From NCBI GenBank assembly GCA_021324365.1, contig JAJPJE010000055.1:1-64000 (forward strand): a stretch of DNA of 64,000 bases, in the 5' to 3' direction. The translations under genes were made by a program, and so were the position numbers. This stretch comes from Terriglobia bacterium. GTDB taxonomy: Bacteria > Acidobacteriota > Terriglobia > Terriglobales > Acidobacteriaceae. The notes beneath the pieces are model-generated. The model saw only the letters and a list, made by a program, of their open reading frames with translations. It was not told where the DNA came from and ran no database searches. Shown here in pieces: positions 7,960 through 16,673 of the stretch; the first letter of the stretch is position 1, and each line of letters opens with the position of its first letter.

Positions 7960-9486
7960 TCAGTGATTACCCAACTCATAGCGCAATCGCTCTTCAGACA
8001 TCTTGTAGTCGTATTGCGCTGCCGTGTAATCGATCTCCGCTTGCGTGCGTTGCAGTTCAGCCTGCGTGAACTCGACGATATTGCCGAGCCCGAGGTTGTA
8101 ACGAGTCTGAGCCAGATCAAGCGCGAGGTTCGCCTGCTGCAGTTCCTGCTTGGTGACACTTACGCGCTGATAGGTTCGGTTTTCGTCCAGCCAGGCCGTG
8201 CGAACGTCACGCGAGATGGCATTCGCCAGATCTCGCGTGCGCTGGTCAGCCGCTCGCGCCCGCAGATCCGCTTCCTGCGCCCGCGCGCTGAAGAGGAAGC
8301 CGTTGAACACCGGTATGCTGACGTTCACGCCAACGGCTACGTACCAAGGTTCGAGGTGACCGGTATCAAACGGAACCGATCCCAGCGTTCCCAATGCACT
8401 GACCGTCGGACGCATGAGGTCACGCTCGGCATTTCGGAATTTCTCGGAAGATTGGTAGGAATACTGCAATGCCGCCAGATCGGGGCGGTTCGATTCTGCA
8501 TATCGAATCAAGGATTCCACATCCGGCTCCGGTGGCTTGAGTTCCTCCGCCGTGTCGACTAATTCGAAATTCTGCAGGTTCGGATAGCCCAGAATCGCCG
8601 ACAACGCCGCCAACGAAGCATTGTAGTTATTCTGAGCTTCCAGTTGCAGAAGCTTTGACTGTGCGAGGTCCACGTTAGCGAAGGAAAGATCGAGGTCAGA
8701 CTTCAACTTCGCCTTGGTGAGCGCGCTCACGCGATCCACGACGATTTGCCGCTCGGCGACGGTCTCATCCGCTACCTTGAGCAATGCGAAATTCTGCAGC
8801 GCTCCGTAGAACGCGGCGTCCACTGCCAGCGTGATCTCTTGCACCGTGGCGATCGACGTTTCGTCTTCGGCCTTCGCAGCCAGCCGCGAACTGGAAAGCA
8901 AGTTCGTCGTGCGTCCAAAATCCGTCAGGAGCTGCTGAAACGTGATCCCAGCGGCACCGCGGTCGTAGAGAACCGGATTGTTCAACGCGCCGGCTCCGAT
9001 GCGCGAATTCTCTTGTGCATCGACGCCTGTCAGATCGACATAGGACGTGGGGAGCAAGCCGGAACGCGTTTCGCGCGTTACCTGATGCGAAGCCAGCGCA
9101 CTCAACCTTGCCACCGTGATTCGTGGGTTGTTCTTGATCGCGAGGGTTTCCGCATCTTTCACCGTGAGCTTCTGCATAGTTCCCGGCGGAGGTGGAGCGG
9201 GTGCTTGCCCGGCAGGGGGCGTTTGTCCCGGAACCGTCTGTTGCCCCGGAACAGCCGGTGCGGTTTGGGTTACCGGCGTCTGCGAAACAGGCGGGGTTTG
9301 CGGGCTAGGTGCAGTCGGCATTCCCGTGGTCGGTTGTGCCACCTGCGGCGCAGTTTGGTCGGGTGGCGCAGTCTGTGTCTGCGCCACCGTTCCCGTTGTT
9401 GTCTGTTGTTGTATTTGAGTTTTGTCTGCCGAGTACATCTGGCCGGCAAGCGCCAATGTGCCTATGACACAGGCGATCTTTCTCAT
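7960..9486 (-). CDS. TolC-family outer membrane efflux protein
   Basis: The outer-membrane channel of the tripartite pump encoded with the two preceding genes. Residues 1-20 are a signal peptide. Residues about 22-105 are an unusual Pro/Thr/Gln-rich low-complexity stretch. From about 108 the two outer-membrane efflux repeats follow (KLTVKDAETLAIKNNPRITVAR..., later RNAERDLMRPTVSALGTLG and the final YKMSEERLRYELG). The start codon overlaps the pump gene's stop by 4 nt (ATGA), so translation is coupled. A terminator follows. The fold and role are clear; the substrates are unknown. Confidence 0.92.
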   Translation of the reverse strand: MRKIACVIGTLALAGQMYSADKTQIQQQTTTGTVAQTQTAPPDQTAPQVAQPTTGMPTAPSPQTPPVSQTPVTQTAPAVPGQQTVPGQTPPAGQAPAPPPPGTMQKLTVKDAETLAIKNNPRITVARLSALASHQVTRETRSGLLPTSYVDLTGVDAQENSRIGAGALNNPVLYDRGAAGITFQQLLTDFGRTTNLLSSSRLAAKAEDETSIATVQEITLAVDAAFYGALQNFALLKVADETVAERQIVVDRVSALTKAKLKSDLDLSFANVDLAQSKLLQLEAQNNYNASLAALSAILGYPNLQNFELVDTAEELKPPEPDVESLIRYAESNRPDLAALQYSYQSSEKFRNAERDLMRPTVSALGTLGSVPFDTGHLEPWYVAVGVNVSIPVFNGFLFSARAQEADLRARAADQRTRDLANAISRDVRTAWLDENRTYQRVSVTKQELQQANLALDLAQTRYNLGLGNIVEFTQAELQRTQAEIDYTAAQYDYKMSEERLRYELGNH

Positions 9487-12400
9487 GCTTGCGACCCCTC
9501 TTGCGGCAGACTCTGCTCCTCTTTTCTGTGGATTAACAGGTACGCTGCCGGAACAAGGAAGACTGTTACGACTACCGAGACCGTCAGGCCACCGATGATG
9601 GCGCGTGCTAGCGGGGCATACTGTTCGCTGCCCGCTTCAAGCGCCAGCGCCATCGGGATCATGCCCAGGATGGTTGCCAGAGAGGTCATCAGCACTGGAC
9701 GCAAACGCATCCGGCATGCCATGGCTACTGCTTCCTTGATGGGCTTTCCCTCGGCGCGCAGGGTTCGTGCGACGTCGACGATCAGAATACTGTTCGATAC
9801 CACGATGCCGGTCATCATGATCACGCCCATCAGCGACATGACATTCAATGTCGTGTGCGTAATCCAGAGGATGATGAGCACGCCGGTGATCCCGGGCGGT
9901 ACTGCCAACAGAATGATGAACGGATCGATAAAGGATGCGAACTGCGCCATCAGGATCAGGTACACCAGAATGATCGACAGGATCAGCCCGATGCCGAAGC
10001 TCTTGAACGACTGCCGCATGCCGAGCACCGATCCGCGCAGGTCCACGGTTACGTTCTCCGGCAGCTTGGTTTGCTTTACGATTTTGTCCACCTTGCTCGC
10101 AAGACCGCCGAGATCCTGTCCCGAAGGCGCTACGTAAACGTCGATCACGCGCCGCAGTTGATAGTGATCCACCTCCGTTGGCGTGTTGATCGGCGTTACG
10201 CTGGATACGGCTTCCAATGCGGCCGTGTTGACATTACTGTTGGATCGAAGTGGAATTTCCTTCAAGTCTGTAATCGAGTTCACCTGCGTTTCCGGATACT
10301 GAACCGTCAGCAGGTAGTTGTTGCCGTTCTTCGGATCCACCCAGTAACTGGGGGCGATCATGCCATTTGACGTGAGTGCCGTAATCACGTTATCGACTAC
10401 TTCCTGGGAACTTAGTCCCAGACGTGCCGCCATTTCGCGGTTAACGTTCAGTTCAATGCCTGGATAGTCCAGGTCTTGAGGAATCAGTACGTCGCTGACA
10501 CCTTTCAGCGCGCGTACTTTTTCTGCAATTGATGAAGCGGTCTGATATGCGGCGTGCATATCGTTCCCCCCCACCTGAATGTCGATGGGTGCCGGCAATC
10601 CCATGTTCACGACGGAATCGACGAGACCGCCTGCCTGAAAATATGTACTCAGTTCTGGCAAATCATCTGCCAATTTCTGGCGAACCTTGCGCATGTATCC
10701 ATAGCTGCCGACCTTGTTTCCTTCCTTCAAGCTCACCTGTACGAACGCGGTGTGCTGTCCGGAGTTGGGCGTGTAGATGGCAGAGAAATCAGGCGTAATG
10801 CCGATATTCGACACGATCATGCCCAGATCGCTCGGGGGTACAACCTCACGAATATCGTCTTCCACTCGTTTGATGTATTGATCCGTCAATTCAATCCGCG
10901 TGCCGGTCGGAGCTTTCACATTGATCACGAACTGACCGGGGTCCGTGCGTGGGAAGAATGAAAGACCCAGCAGTGGATACAGACCAAGGCTGAAAACAAA
11001 AATGCCCATGCAGCCAATCACTGTTGCCGCCGGACGCAGAAGCGACTTGCGTACAGCGATGTCGTACTTGCCGAGCATCTGCTCGTAGCGACGGTTGAAT
11101 TCGTGCACAAATCGCCCAAAGAACGAGAGCCGCTTGTCATGGCCTTCTTCCTCATCCGCTTCCACCTTGTGGATGAAGCGTGCACAAAAGAGCGGGACCA
11201 CTGTCATGGCGACCAGGTATGACGCAAACAGGGAGAAAACCACCGCCGCTGCCAGCGCCGTGAAAAGGAAGCGGCTGACGCCGTACAGGAACACGACAGG
11301 GAAGAACACGATTGCCGTCGTGAACGTTGCAGCCAGCACCGGCAGAGCGACTTCCTTTCCGCCGACTTCTGCGGCGACTACTGGGTCTTCGCCTAACTCC
11401 AGGTGGCGGAAGATGTTCTCCAGCACCACTACCGAGTTATCGATCAGACGTGAAAACGCCAGCGCCAGTCCACCCAGCACCATCGTATTGATCGTTCCGC
11501 CTGTTGCATTAATGCAAAGAAATGCGGCCAGTGCTGAGAGCGGAATCGACAACATCACGGCGAAGGTCGCGCGCGCGCTACCCAGGAAAATCAGAATCAT
11601 CAGCGCAGTCAGTACCAGGCCGATGCCGCCTTCGTTCCCCAGGTTCTTGATCGCCGTTTTCACGAACACGGACTGATCGAACACCACCTTTGTCCTTAGC
11701 GTTTTGGGGACGTCGAGCAAGTGTTGGATCGCTTCCTTGATGCCGTTCACCACCGCGATCGTATTCGAGTCGCCACCCTGCTTCAGAATCGGCAGGTACA
11801 CCGACTTCTGCCCGTCCACGCGCACGATGTTGGTCTGAATCGCGCTCGCGTCTTTTGCATATCCCACATCAGCCACCATCACCTCGCCATTGCCTTCAGC
11901 TTTCAGCGGAAGATGGTCGATCTGCTGCGTGTTGGGAATCTGGCTATTGGTGTAGATGTTGAAGTCTTTGGGACCAATCTTCACGTCACCAGCGGGAAGA
12001 ATGGCATTTGCCTGATTGACTGTGCGAACAACATCCATCAGGCTGAGCTGGTGAGCTTCCAGCTTCACCGGATCCACGTAAACCTGGATCTGTCGATACT
12101 TGCCACCGAACGGCTGCGGTACCGATGCGCCGGGTACGTTCGCGATCTGGTTACGGACGGTGAACTGTCCCAGGTCGTGTAGTTCCGTTTCGTTCAGGCC
12201 TTGGCCTTTGAGCGTGATCAGGCAGACCGGCAAACTCGACGCGTCCATCTTGAGCACGACTGGGGGCAACGTCCCCGGTGGAAGGCGCCGCAGTTGCGCC
12301 ATAGCCAGATTTGAGATTGTACTTACCGCAGCATCTGGATTTGTTCCCGGTTGGAAGTACACCTTCACCAGGCTCACACCGGTCAAAGACCGTGACTCGA

Positions 12401-12632
12401 TGTGATCGATACCCCTGCCCAGAGCAAAGAATCGTTCGAACGGGTTAGTAATATTCGCTTCAATCTGCTCAGGCGGCATGCCGTTGTAGAACGTCGCCAC
12501 TACCACCACAGGAATATTGATTCCCGGGAAGAGGTCGACCGGCATCCGCGCCACAGTCGTGATACCCACGACCGCAATCAGCAGACACAACATGATGATG
12601 AAGAATGGATACTTGATCGCAAATCCCGACAT
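9483..12632 (-). CDS. RND-family efflux pump, inner membrane permease
   Basis: The 1049-residue length and pattern match AcrB/MexB-type proton-driven pumps. The protein starts with a first helix (YPFFIIMLCLLIAVVGI), has the conserved PVDLFPGINIPVV, a large periplasmic loop, and a helix group around residues 330-500 with AFSRLIDNSVVVLENIFRHLE. The second half repeats the design with VNVMSLMGVIMMTGIVVSNSILIVD near residue 940. The usual Asp pair in the central helix region appears partly altered (AFSRLIDNSVVVLEN keeps one Asp), which should be checked by alignment. It overlaps the adaptor gene by 1 nt and the TolC-like gene by 4 nt. Confidence 0.93.
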   Translation of the reverse strand: MSGFAIKYPFFIIMLCLLIAVVGITTVARMPVDLFPGINIPVVVVATFYNGMPPEQIEANITNPFERFFALGRGIDHIESRSLTGVSLVKVYFQPGTNPDAAVSTISNLAMAQLRRLPPGTLPPVVLKMDASSLPVCLITLKGQGLNETELHDLGQFTVRNQIANVPGASVPQPFGGKYRQIQVYVDPVKLEAHQLSLMDVVRTVNQANAILPAGDVKIGPKDFNIYTNSQIPNTQQIDHLPLKAEGNGEVMVADVGYAKDASAIQTNIVRVDGQKSVYLPILKQGGDSNTIAVVNGIKEAIQHLLDVPKTLRTKVVFDQSVFVKTAIKNLGNEGGIGLVLTALMILIFLGSARATFAVMLSIPLSALAAFLCINATGGTINTMVLGGLALAFSRLIDNSVVVLENIFRHLELGEDPVVAAEVGGKEVALPVLAATFTTAIVFFPVVFLYGVSRFLFTALAAAVVFSLFASYLVAMTVVPLFCARFIHKVEADEEEGHDKRLSFFGRFVHEFNRRYEQMLGKYDIAVRKSLLRPAATVIGCMGIFVFSLGLYPLLGLSFFPRTDPGQFVINVKAPTGTRIELTDQYIKRVEDDIREVVPPSDLGMIVSNIGITPDFSAIYTPNSGQHTAFVQVSLKEGNKVGSYGYMRKVRQKLADDLPELSTYFQAGGLVDSVVNMGLPAPIDIQVGGNDMHAAYQTASSIAEKVRALKGVSDVLIPQDLDYPGIELNVNREMAARLGLSSQEVVDNVITALTSNGMIAPSYWVDPKNGNNYLLTVQYPETQVNSITDLKEIPLRSNSNVNTAALEAVSSVTPINTPTEVDHYQLRRVIDVYVAPSGQDLGGLASKVDKIVKQTKLPENVTVDLRGSVLGMRQSFKSFGIGLILSIILVYLILMAQFASFIDPFIILLAVPPGITGVLIILWITHTTLNVMSLMGVIMMTGIVVSNSILIVDVARTLRAEGKPIKEAVAMACRMRLRPVLMTSLATILGMIPMALALEAGSEQYAPLARAIIGGLTVSVVVTVFLVPAAYLLIHRKEEQSLPQEGSQA

Positions 12633-13888
12633 TACTGCTCGCCTCCAATGCCGGGAACCTGCGCGTCGGCCATGTGGCTAAGTTTAGGACTCACCACCTG
12701 GCCCGAATGATAAGAACTCAAGTTACCTATAATGACCTTGTCGCCATCGTTCAGTCCCGCAACAACTTCCACCCGGGAAGGCTCCTGGATGCCCGTTTGA
12801 ATCTCGCGGTGTTCGAGACGGTTCTGTCCGTCAACCATCCATACGAATGACTTATTGTTCTCATTCATGACGGCCTGCACCGGAATGGTCAGGGCGTCAG
12901 GTTTGTTCTGCACCTGCAGCGTGACATCCGCATACATACCCGGGGACAGGTGATAATCCTTGTTGGCGAGATCGATTTCCACCTGTTCGGTTCGGGTAGT
13001 GCGATCCAGTGAGTCGGTGCGGCGCGTAACCGTGCCCTTCAGATGCTCGCGTGTACCCTGAATCACAATGTCGGCTTTCGAACCGTCGTGAACGTATTGC
13101 GCAATCGAATCAGGGACAGGCAGACGAAGCCGGAGCACATTGACTTGGGCCAGTTTCACGACAGGTTGTGCTGCTGCCGCGGAAGTACCTGCCTGCACCA
13201 GGGCTCCTGTATCGGAATACCGCCAGGTCACGACGCCGTCGAAAGGCGCGGTGATATGCGTGTAGTCCCACATCGCCGAGTACTGCGACTGAGTAGCCTT
13301 TGCAACGTCCAGTTGTTCCTGCGCTGCCGCTAACGCCGACTTGGCCGCTTCCACCTGGGCTTCCGATGCCAGGTCCTTGGCTACCGCATCATCGATTTCC
13401 TGCTGTGCTACCAGGCCTGGCCGCGCTGCTGCGGCTTGCTGAAGACGCCGCGCCTCCGCGTGCAAGGCTGCGTGATTGGCTTCGTCGCGTGTAACTTCGT
13501 TTTTGGCCCGAGTGATCTCCTCCGAGCTATGCCGTACTGCCGCCTGGGTGCCCTGAACCTGAGCGCTCAGTTCTGGAACCTCGAGAATTGCGAGGGTTTG
13601 CCCTTCATGGACACGGTCTCCAATGTCGACAAAAATTTTCTTGATGTAACCAGCTACCTTGGCGTGAATCTCAACATCCTGGTATGGGTCGAGCTCTCCC
13701 GCTACGGAAAAAGTGGTTCCCACGTTCCGGCGCTGGACCATAGCCACTGCCGCACGCGGGATAGACAAGCTTGCGGAGTCGTCCTTGGAAGCATGCGCAT
13801 TGCGAACTCGGCTGCCCACGGCAATACCGGCAACGCACACGAGGATCCCCGCCAACACAATAAATGCGTGTTTCAAGCGAACTCTCAT
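12632..13888 (-). CDS. RND efflux periplasmic adaptor (membrane fusion protein)
   Basis: A 418-residue adaptor bridging the pump and the TolC-like channel. It begins with a hydrophobic anchor (FIVLAGILVCVAGIAVG) without a clear lipobox. The biotinyl-lipoyl-like half is DPYQDVEIHAKVAGYIKKIFVDIGDRVHEGQTLAILEVPEL at about 68-108, followed by a long alpha-helical hairpin (about 110-200) and the second lipoyl half THITAPFDGVVTWRYSDTGALVQAG near 215. The beta-barrel and C-terminal domains complete it. It is the first clearly functional gene of the operon. A small membrane-protein gene lies 77 nt upstream and may belong to the same transcript. Confidence 0.92.
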   Translation of the reverse strand: MRVRLKHAFIVLAGILVCVAGIAVGSRVRNAHASKDDSASLSIPRAAVAMVQRRNVGTTFSVAGELDPYQDVEIHAKVAGYIKKIFVDIGDRVHEGQTLAILEVPELSAQVQGTQAAVRHSSEEITRAKNEVTRDEANHAALHAEARRLQQAAAARPGLVAQQEIDDAVAKDLASEAQVEAAKSALAAAQEQLDVAKATQSQYSAMWDYTHITAPFDGVVTWRYSDTGALVQAGTSAAAAQPVVKLAQVNVLRLRLPVPDSIAQYVHDGSKADIVIQGTREHLKGTVTRRTDSLDRTTRTEQVEIDLANKDYHLSPGMYADVTLQVQNKPDALTIPVQAVMNENNKSFVWMVDGQNRLEHREIQTGIQEPSRVEVVAGLNDGDKVIIGNLSSYHSGQVVSPKLSHMADAQVPGIGGEQ

Positions 13889-13965
13889 TTTCTCCTCGCT
13901 TACGAGGGGCTTTACGTATTAATCCACCAAACGTCCAAGATAATGGCGATGCGAAGACTCTTTAG

Positions 13966-14307
13966 TTATCGAACTGGAGGCGGCCGAATAAAGAGACTAC
14001 GATCGAAACCACAGGCCTGTGGAGGACGACTTTGATAGAACGGAAGAAGTGAGAGGGTTACTGGAACACAAACAAAAAAAAGACAAGCGAGCAGCAAACC
14101 GGACATAAGCACATTGTGCGCGCCCGGCAAATCCATCTTTTGGTCGCCCATCCAGAGCTTTCCTGCGGTTGTCGGGGTCGCTGTGGTCGCCCCCGGTTGA
14201 TACAGAGAAAGTTTTGCTTGCAAACCGAACAGAAACACGCACAGGCATACGCAAAGTATGGCCAGTTGCCAGATGCTGACTCGGCTGTTCGTGCGATGGG
14301 TTTGCAT
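13966..14307 (-). CDS. Small hypothetical membrane protein upstream of the efflux operon
   Basis: A 113-residue protein with two predicted helices: residues about 10-30 (SIWQLAILCVCLCVFLFGLQA) and about 66-90 (NVLMSGLLLACLFFVCVPVTLSLLPF). Between them lies a Thr/Ala-rich periplasmic stretch. The ATG at 14307 is preferred because GAGAGAAG precedes it. I do not recognise the family. The same strand and 77-nt spacing suggest it may be co-transcribed with the adaptor gene, but nothing in the sequence shows a functional link. An overlapping frame at 13997-14368 is rejected for its unnatural composition. Confidence 0.5.
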   Translation of the reverse strand: MQTHRTNSRVSIWQLAILCVCLCVFLFGLQAKLSLYQPGATTATPTTAGKLWMGDQKMDLPGAHNVLMSGLLLACLFFVCVPVTLSLLPFYQSRPPQACGFDRSLFIRPPPVR

Positions 14308-14770
14308 TAACACTTCTCTCAATCGTACCCGACCGCAAGCTGCTGCGCAATGCGGCTGGAGGTGACAAACTCAGTATTTACCGCATGTTAATGAGGGCCG
14401 TACAGATACCTAACGTCACAAACGCCCCGGCACCTCCGGGCAGCTAAGGGCTGCTCGCGGGATCCTAAAATCTCAAATCTGCAACTTCATGAATGGGGTC
14501 TATCGAGATGCCCCGTAAAAGTAAACACCGGAATTCATACAAAGTGTCGGCAGGAATACAGTGTCTCGAACATAGCAGCTCATGCCAAGGAATTCTCGAA
14601 TAAGGCGGTGGTCTAAAACCGTAGAAATCCACGCGAAACTCCAGACTGAGTGTAGGCGTGGGAAATATTATTGGCAGAAAGTGGAACAACTGGCGGTCGG
14701 CTTATTTACCAATCTGATTCATGGATGCCGTCGGCACCAACTCCCGAGACGCGCTCAAAAGGCAGCCTAA
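14308..14770. other. Gene-free stretch between divergent genes
   Basis: These 463 bases separate the small membrane protein (leftward) from the SDR gene (rightward). They probably hold both promoters. I see a small GC-rich hairpin near 14438-14455 (GGGCAGC...GCTGCTC) without a T-run, and a 62-codon open frame ending just before the SDR start, with no ribosome binding site or natural composition. Confidence 0.5.
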
Positions 14771-15628
14771 ATGATCCTGTCCATGAAGCCAGAAAGGCAA
14801 CAGCCATCACAGACTCCGGCGAAGTATGCTCAATGTAACGTGCCGAAACAAACACGAACACCCACCAAATACGGCGTTTACCCAAGTCTCCGCAGTCGAG
14901 TTGTCATCGTCACAGGCGGCGCCAGCGGCATTGGTGAAAGGATGGTGGAGGCATTCGCCGAGCAGGGCTCGCGCGTAGTTTTCCTGGACATCCAGTCTGA
15001 ACCCGCGGAGCGACTCGCCCGGAAAATCAAGAAACGTCACCTGGAGGAACCGTATTTTGTCCAGTGCGACCTGACCGACACGGCAGCGCTCCGAGCTTCG
15101 ATTGAACAAATCATCTCCAAATTCACGACTGTCGATGTGCTGGTCAACAATGCCGGAAACGACGCTCGTCACACCGTGGACGAGGTTACCTCCGAATACT
15201 GGGATCAGGCGATCGCCGCCAATCTCAAGCACCAATTTTTTGCTGCTCAAGCCGTGATTCCGGCCATGAAACGGGCACGGCGTGGGTCAATCGTGAACAT
15301 GAGTTCGATCAGTTGGATCATTCCATCCACACGCCTGCCCGTGTACGTTACGGCAAAGGCTGGAATCGTAGGTATGACTCGCACGCTCGCCCACGAACTG
15401 GGGGCCGATAACATACGGGTTAATTGCGTGCTTCCGGGTGCAATTCTTACCGAACGCCAAAAGCAATTATGGTTCACAAAAGAATACGAAGCTGAAGTTC
15501 TTCGCAATCAGGCGCTCAAACGGATGATCGTGCCGGAGGAAGTTGCCCGACTGGTGCTGTTTCTTGCCGCCGATGACAGCAGCGCTATCACCAGCCAGAG
15601 TTGCGTGATCGATGCCGGTTGGGTCTGA
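14771..15628 (+). CDS. Short-chain dehydrogenase/reductase (SDR)
   Basis: The classical SDR layout is complete: the cofactor loop TGGASGIG at 48-55, NNAG at 126-129, catalytic Ser179, and YVTAK with Tyr192 and Lys196. The sequence ends in the usual DDSSAITSQSCVIDAGWV, close to the common TG.. and DGG ending. D73 after the second strand (FLDI) suggests NAD rather than NADP, which is an inference from the usual rule. Length is 285 because of about 40 extra residues at the N-terminus, rich in Gln, Lys and Thr; an internal start at Met5 is possible. A hairpin terminator follows. The substrate is unknown. Confidence 0.88.
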   Translation: MILSMKPERQQPSQTPAKYAQCNVPKQTRTPTKYGVYPSLRSRVVIVTGGASGIGERMVEAFAEQGSRVVFLDIQSEPAERLARKIKKRHLEEPYFVQCDLTDTAALRASIEQIISKFTTVDVLVNNAGNDARHTVDEVTSEYWDQAIAANLKHQFFAAQAVIPAMKRARRGSIVNMSSISWIIPSTRLPVYVTAKAGIVGMTRTLAHELGADNIRVNCVLPGAILTERQKQLWFTKEYEAEVLRNQALKRMIVPEEVARLVLFLAADDSSAITSQSCVIDAGWV

Positions 15629-15647
15629 GCATCTCCGTGAAAAAAAA

Positions 15648-15680
15648 TGGCGGAGACCCGATGAGAGCCCCGCCAAAGTT
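15648..15680 (+). terminator. Terminator-like hairpin after the SDR gene
   Basis: TGGCGG...CCGCCA forms a 6-bp stem beginning 20 bases after the SDR stop, followed by AAAGTTTTT. An A-run precedes the stem, so it could work on both strands. Confidence 0.6.
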
Positions 15681-16412
15681 TTTCAGGTTGGGTTTAGTTG
15701 TGCCGGGTTGAAAACCTCGCATTCGCCGATAAACCCGGAGTAAGCTCGGCGAACCCTCGCGCAGGCAAAGCCCAGCGCAGAGCTTGATCAAACTTCAAAG
15801 CAGCTTTTTGGATCGGGGACATGTAACGCCATCTGTCAACCTGCAATCCCTCGCAAAAACTCGCGTCTGGTGCCTCGTTTCTCATCTCTAAAACTGTTTC
15901 GTAACCTTCTAAAGAAACGTTTTAGACGAGCCTCAGAGCGCATCTAGGACGTGTTGCGGATGATCGCAGCGTTCCGGAGACTTGTCAAACCAAAAGTGCA
16001 AATCGTCGGATCAGGGATCTGTTCACCCCCACAACTTTCTGGGAAGCGAAAAGTGCTGCCGGTGCAGCCACCAGAGGTGAGTTTTCGGGCAGTTTCCGTT
16101 CTTGGAACACATCACCGAATAAAACGATTAAGCGGAGCACGACAGGTATATTCGTCACGGGATAAACCGAGCCTCTATTGCGATTTGCCGATGGAATTAA
16201 CCGGATGGAGCAACTGAGAGGTAAAGCAGAGCTACAAAATTGCGGGGTGAAACTGAAATGGCGATCGTAGGCCCGTCACTTTTGAGGAAAGCTGATCACC
16301 AGGGGAGAATCAAGCAAATAACTCTGGGATCGAGTGGATGATCGAACGCTTGTGACCGTAGCAGTCCTTTTACGGGGTCAATTGCTGGTGGAGATACGGA
16401 CTTCGCACAAGA
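15681..16412. other. Long stretch without a clear gene
   Basis: About 730 bases between the SDR terminator and the tRNA gene. The only candidate is a weak reverse-strand frame at 15694-15885, listed separately. The rest is AT-richer than its surroundings in places and shows no ribosome binding sites with plausible frames. It may hold promoters or decayed sequence. Confidence 0.45.
15694..15885 (-). pseudogene. Possible remnant or small ORF of unknown function
   Basis: A 63-codon frame starting with an ATG at 15885. The middle part, VDRWRYMSPIQKAALKFDQAL, resembles the short helical phrase found in some small hypothetical proteins of environmental bacteria (RYRxMTPAxKL-type), but the following residues lose any natural look. 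I read this as either a decayed copy of such a gene or chance. There is no convincing Shine-Dalgarno, and the function cannot be guessed. Confidence 0.2.
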
Positions 16413-16488
16413 TGGAGCCGACGATCGGACTTGAACCGATGACCTGTCGATTACGAATCGACTGCTCTACCAACTGAGCTACGTCGGC
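16413..16488 (-). tRNA. tRNA-Thr (anticodon CGT)
   Basis: The reverse strand folds into a full cloverleaf: a 7-bp acceptor GCCGACG/CGTCGGC, TA at positions 8-9, a D-arm GCTC/GAGC, an anticodon stem GTCGA/TCGAC with loop TTCGTAA, a variable AGGTC, and a T-arm ATCGG/CCGAT with TTCAAGT. The anticodon CGT reads ACG, giving threonine. The discriminator is T and the CCA end is encoded (16413-16415). A T-run does not follow closely. Confidence 0.95.
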
Positions 16489-16673
16489 TTTTTGTCTTTC
16501 CTGACATTTTACATGAACGGCAATGTAGTTTTTCCAACCCGTCACTCTAGGGGCGAAAGTCCCTCCAGAGCGGGCCAGTAAATTCACATTCGCCAAACAC
16601 ACGGTAGCTGGGTCGTCTGCTCCTGACCTGGAAATGTGCGTCTCTATCGTTTACGGATGTACTCTCTTCGCCG

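Noticed and set aside
8746-10137. 463-codon open frame on the plus strand
   Set aside because: Antisense to the TolC-like and RND genes; Arg/Ser-rich composition typical of a shadow frame.
13997-14368. 123-codon alternative frame over the small membrane protein
   Set aside because: The other frame gives two clean membrane helices and a better ribosome binding site.
14582-14770. 62-codon frame ending just before the SDR gene
   Set aside because: No ribosome binding site and odd composition; position next to the SDR start looks accidental.
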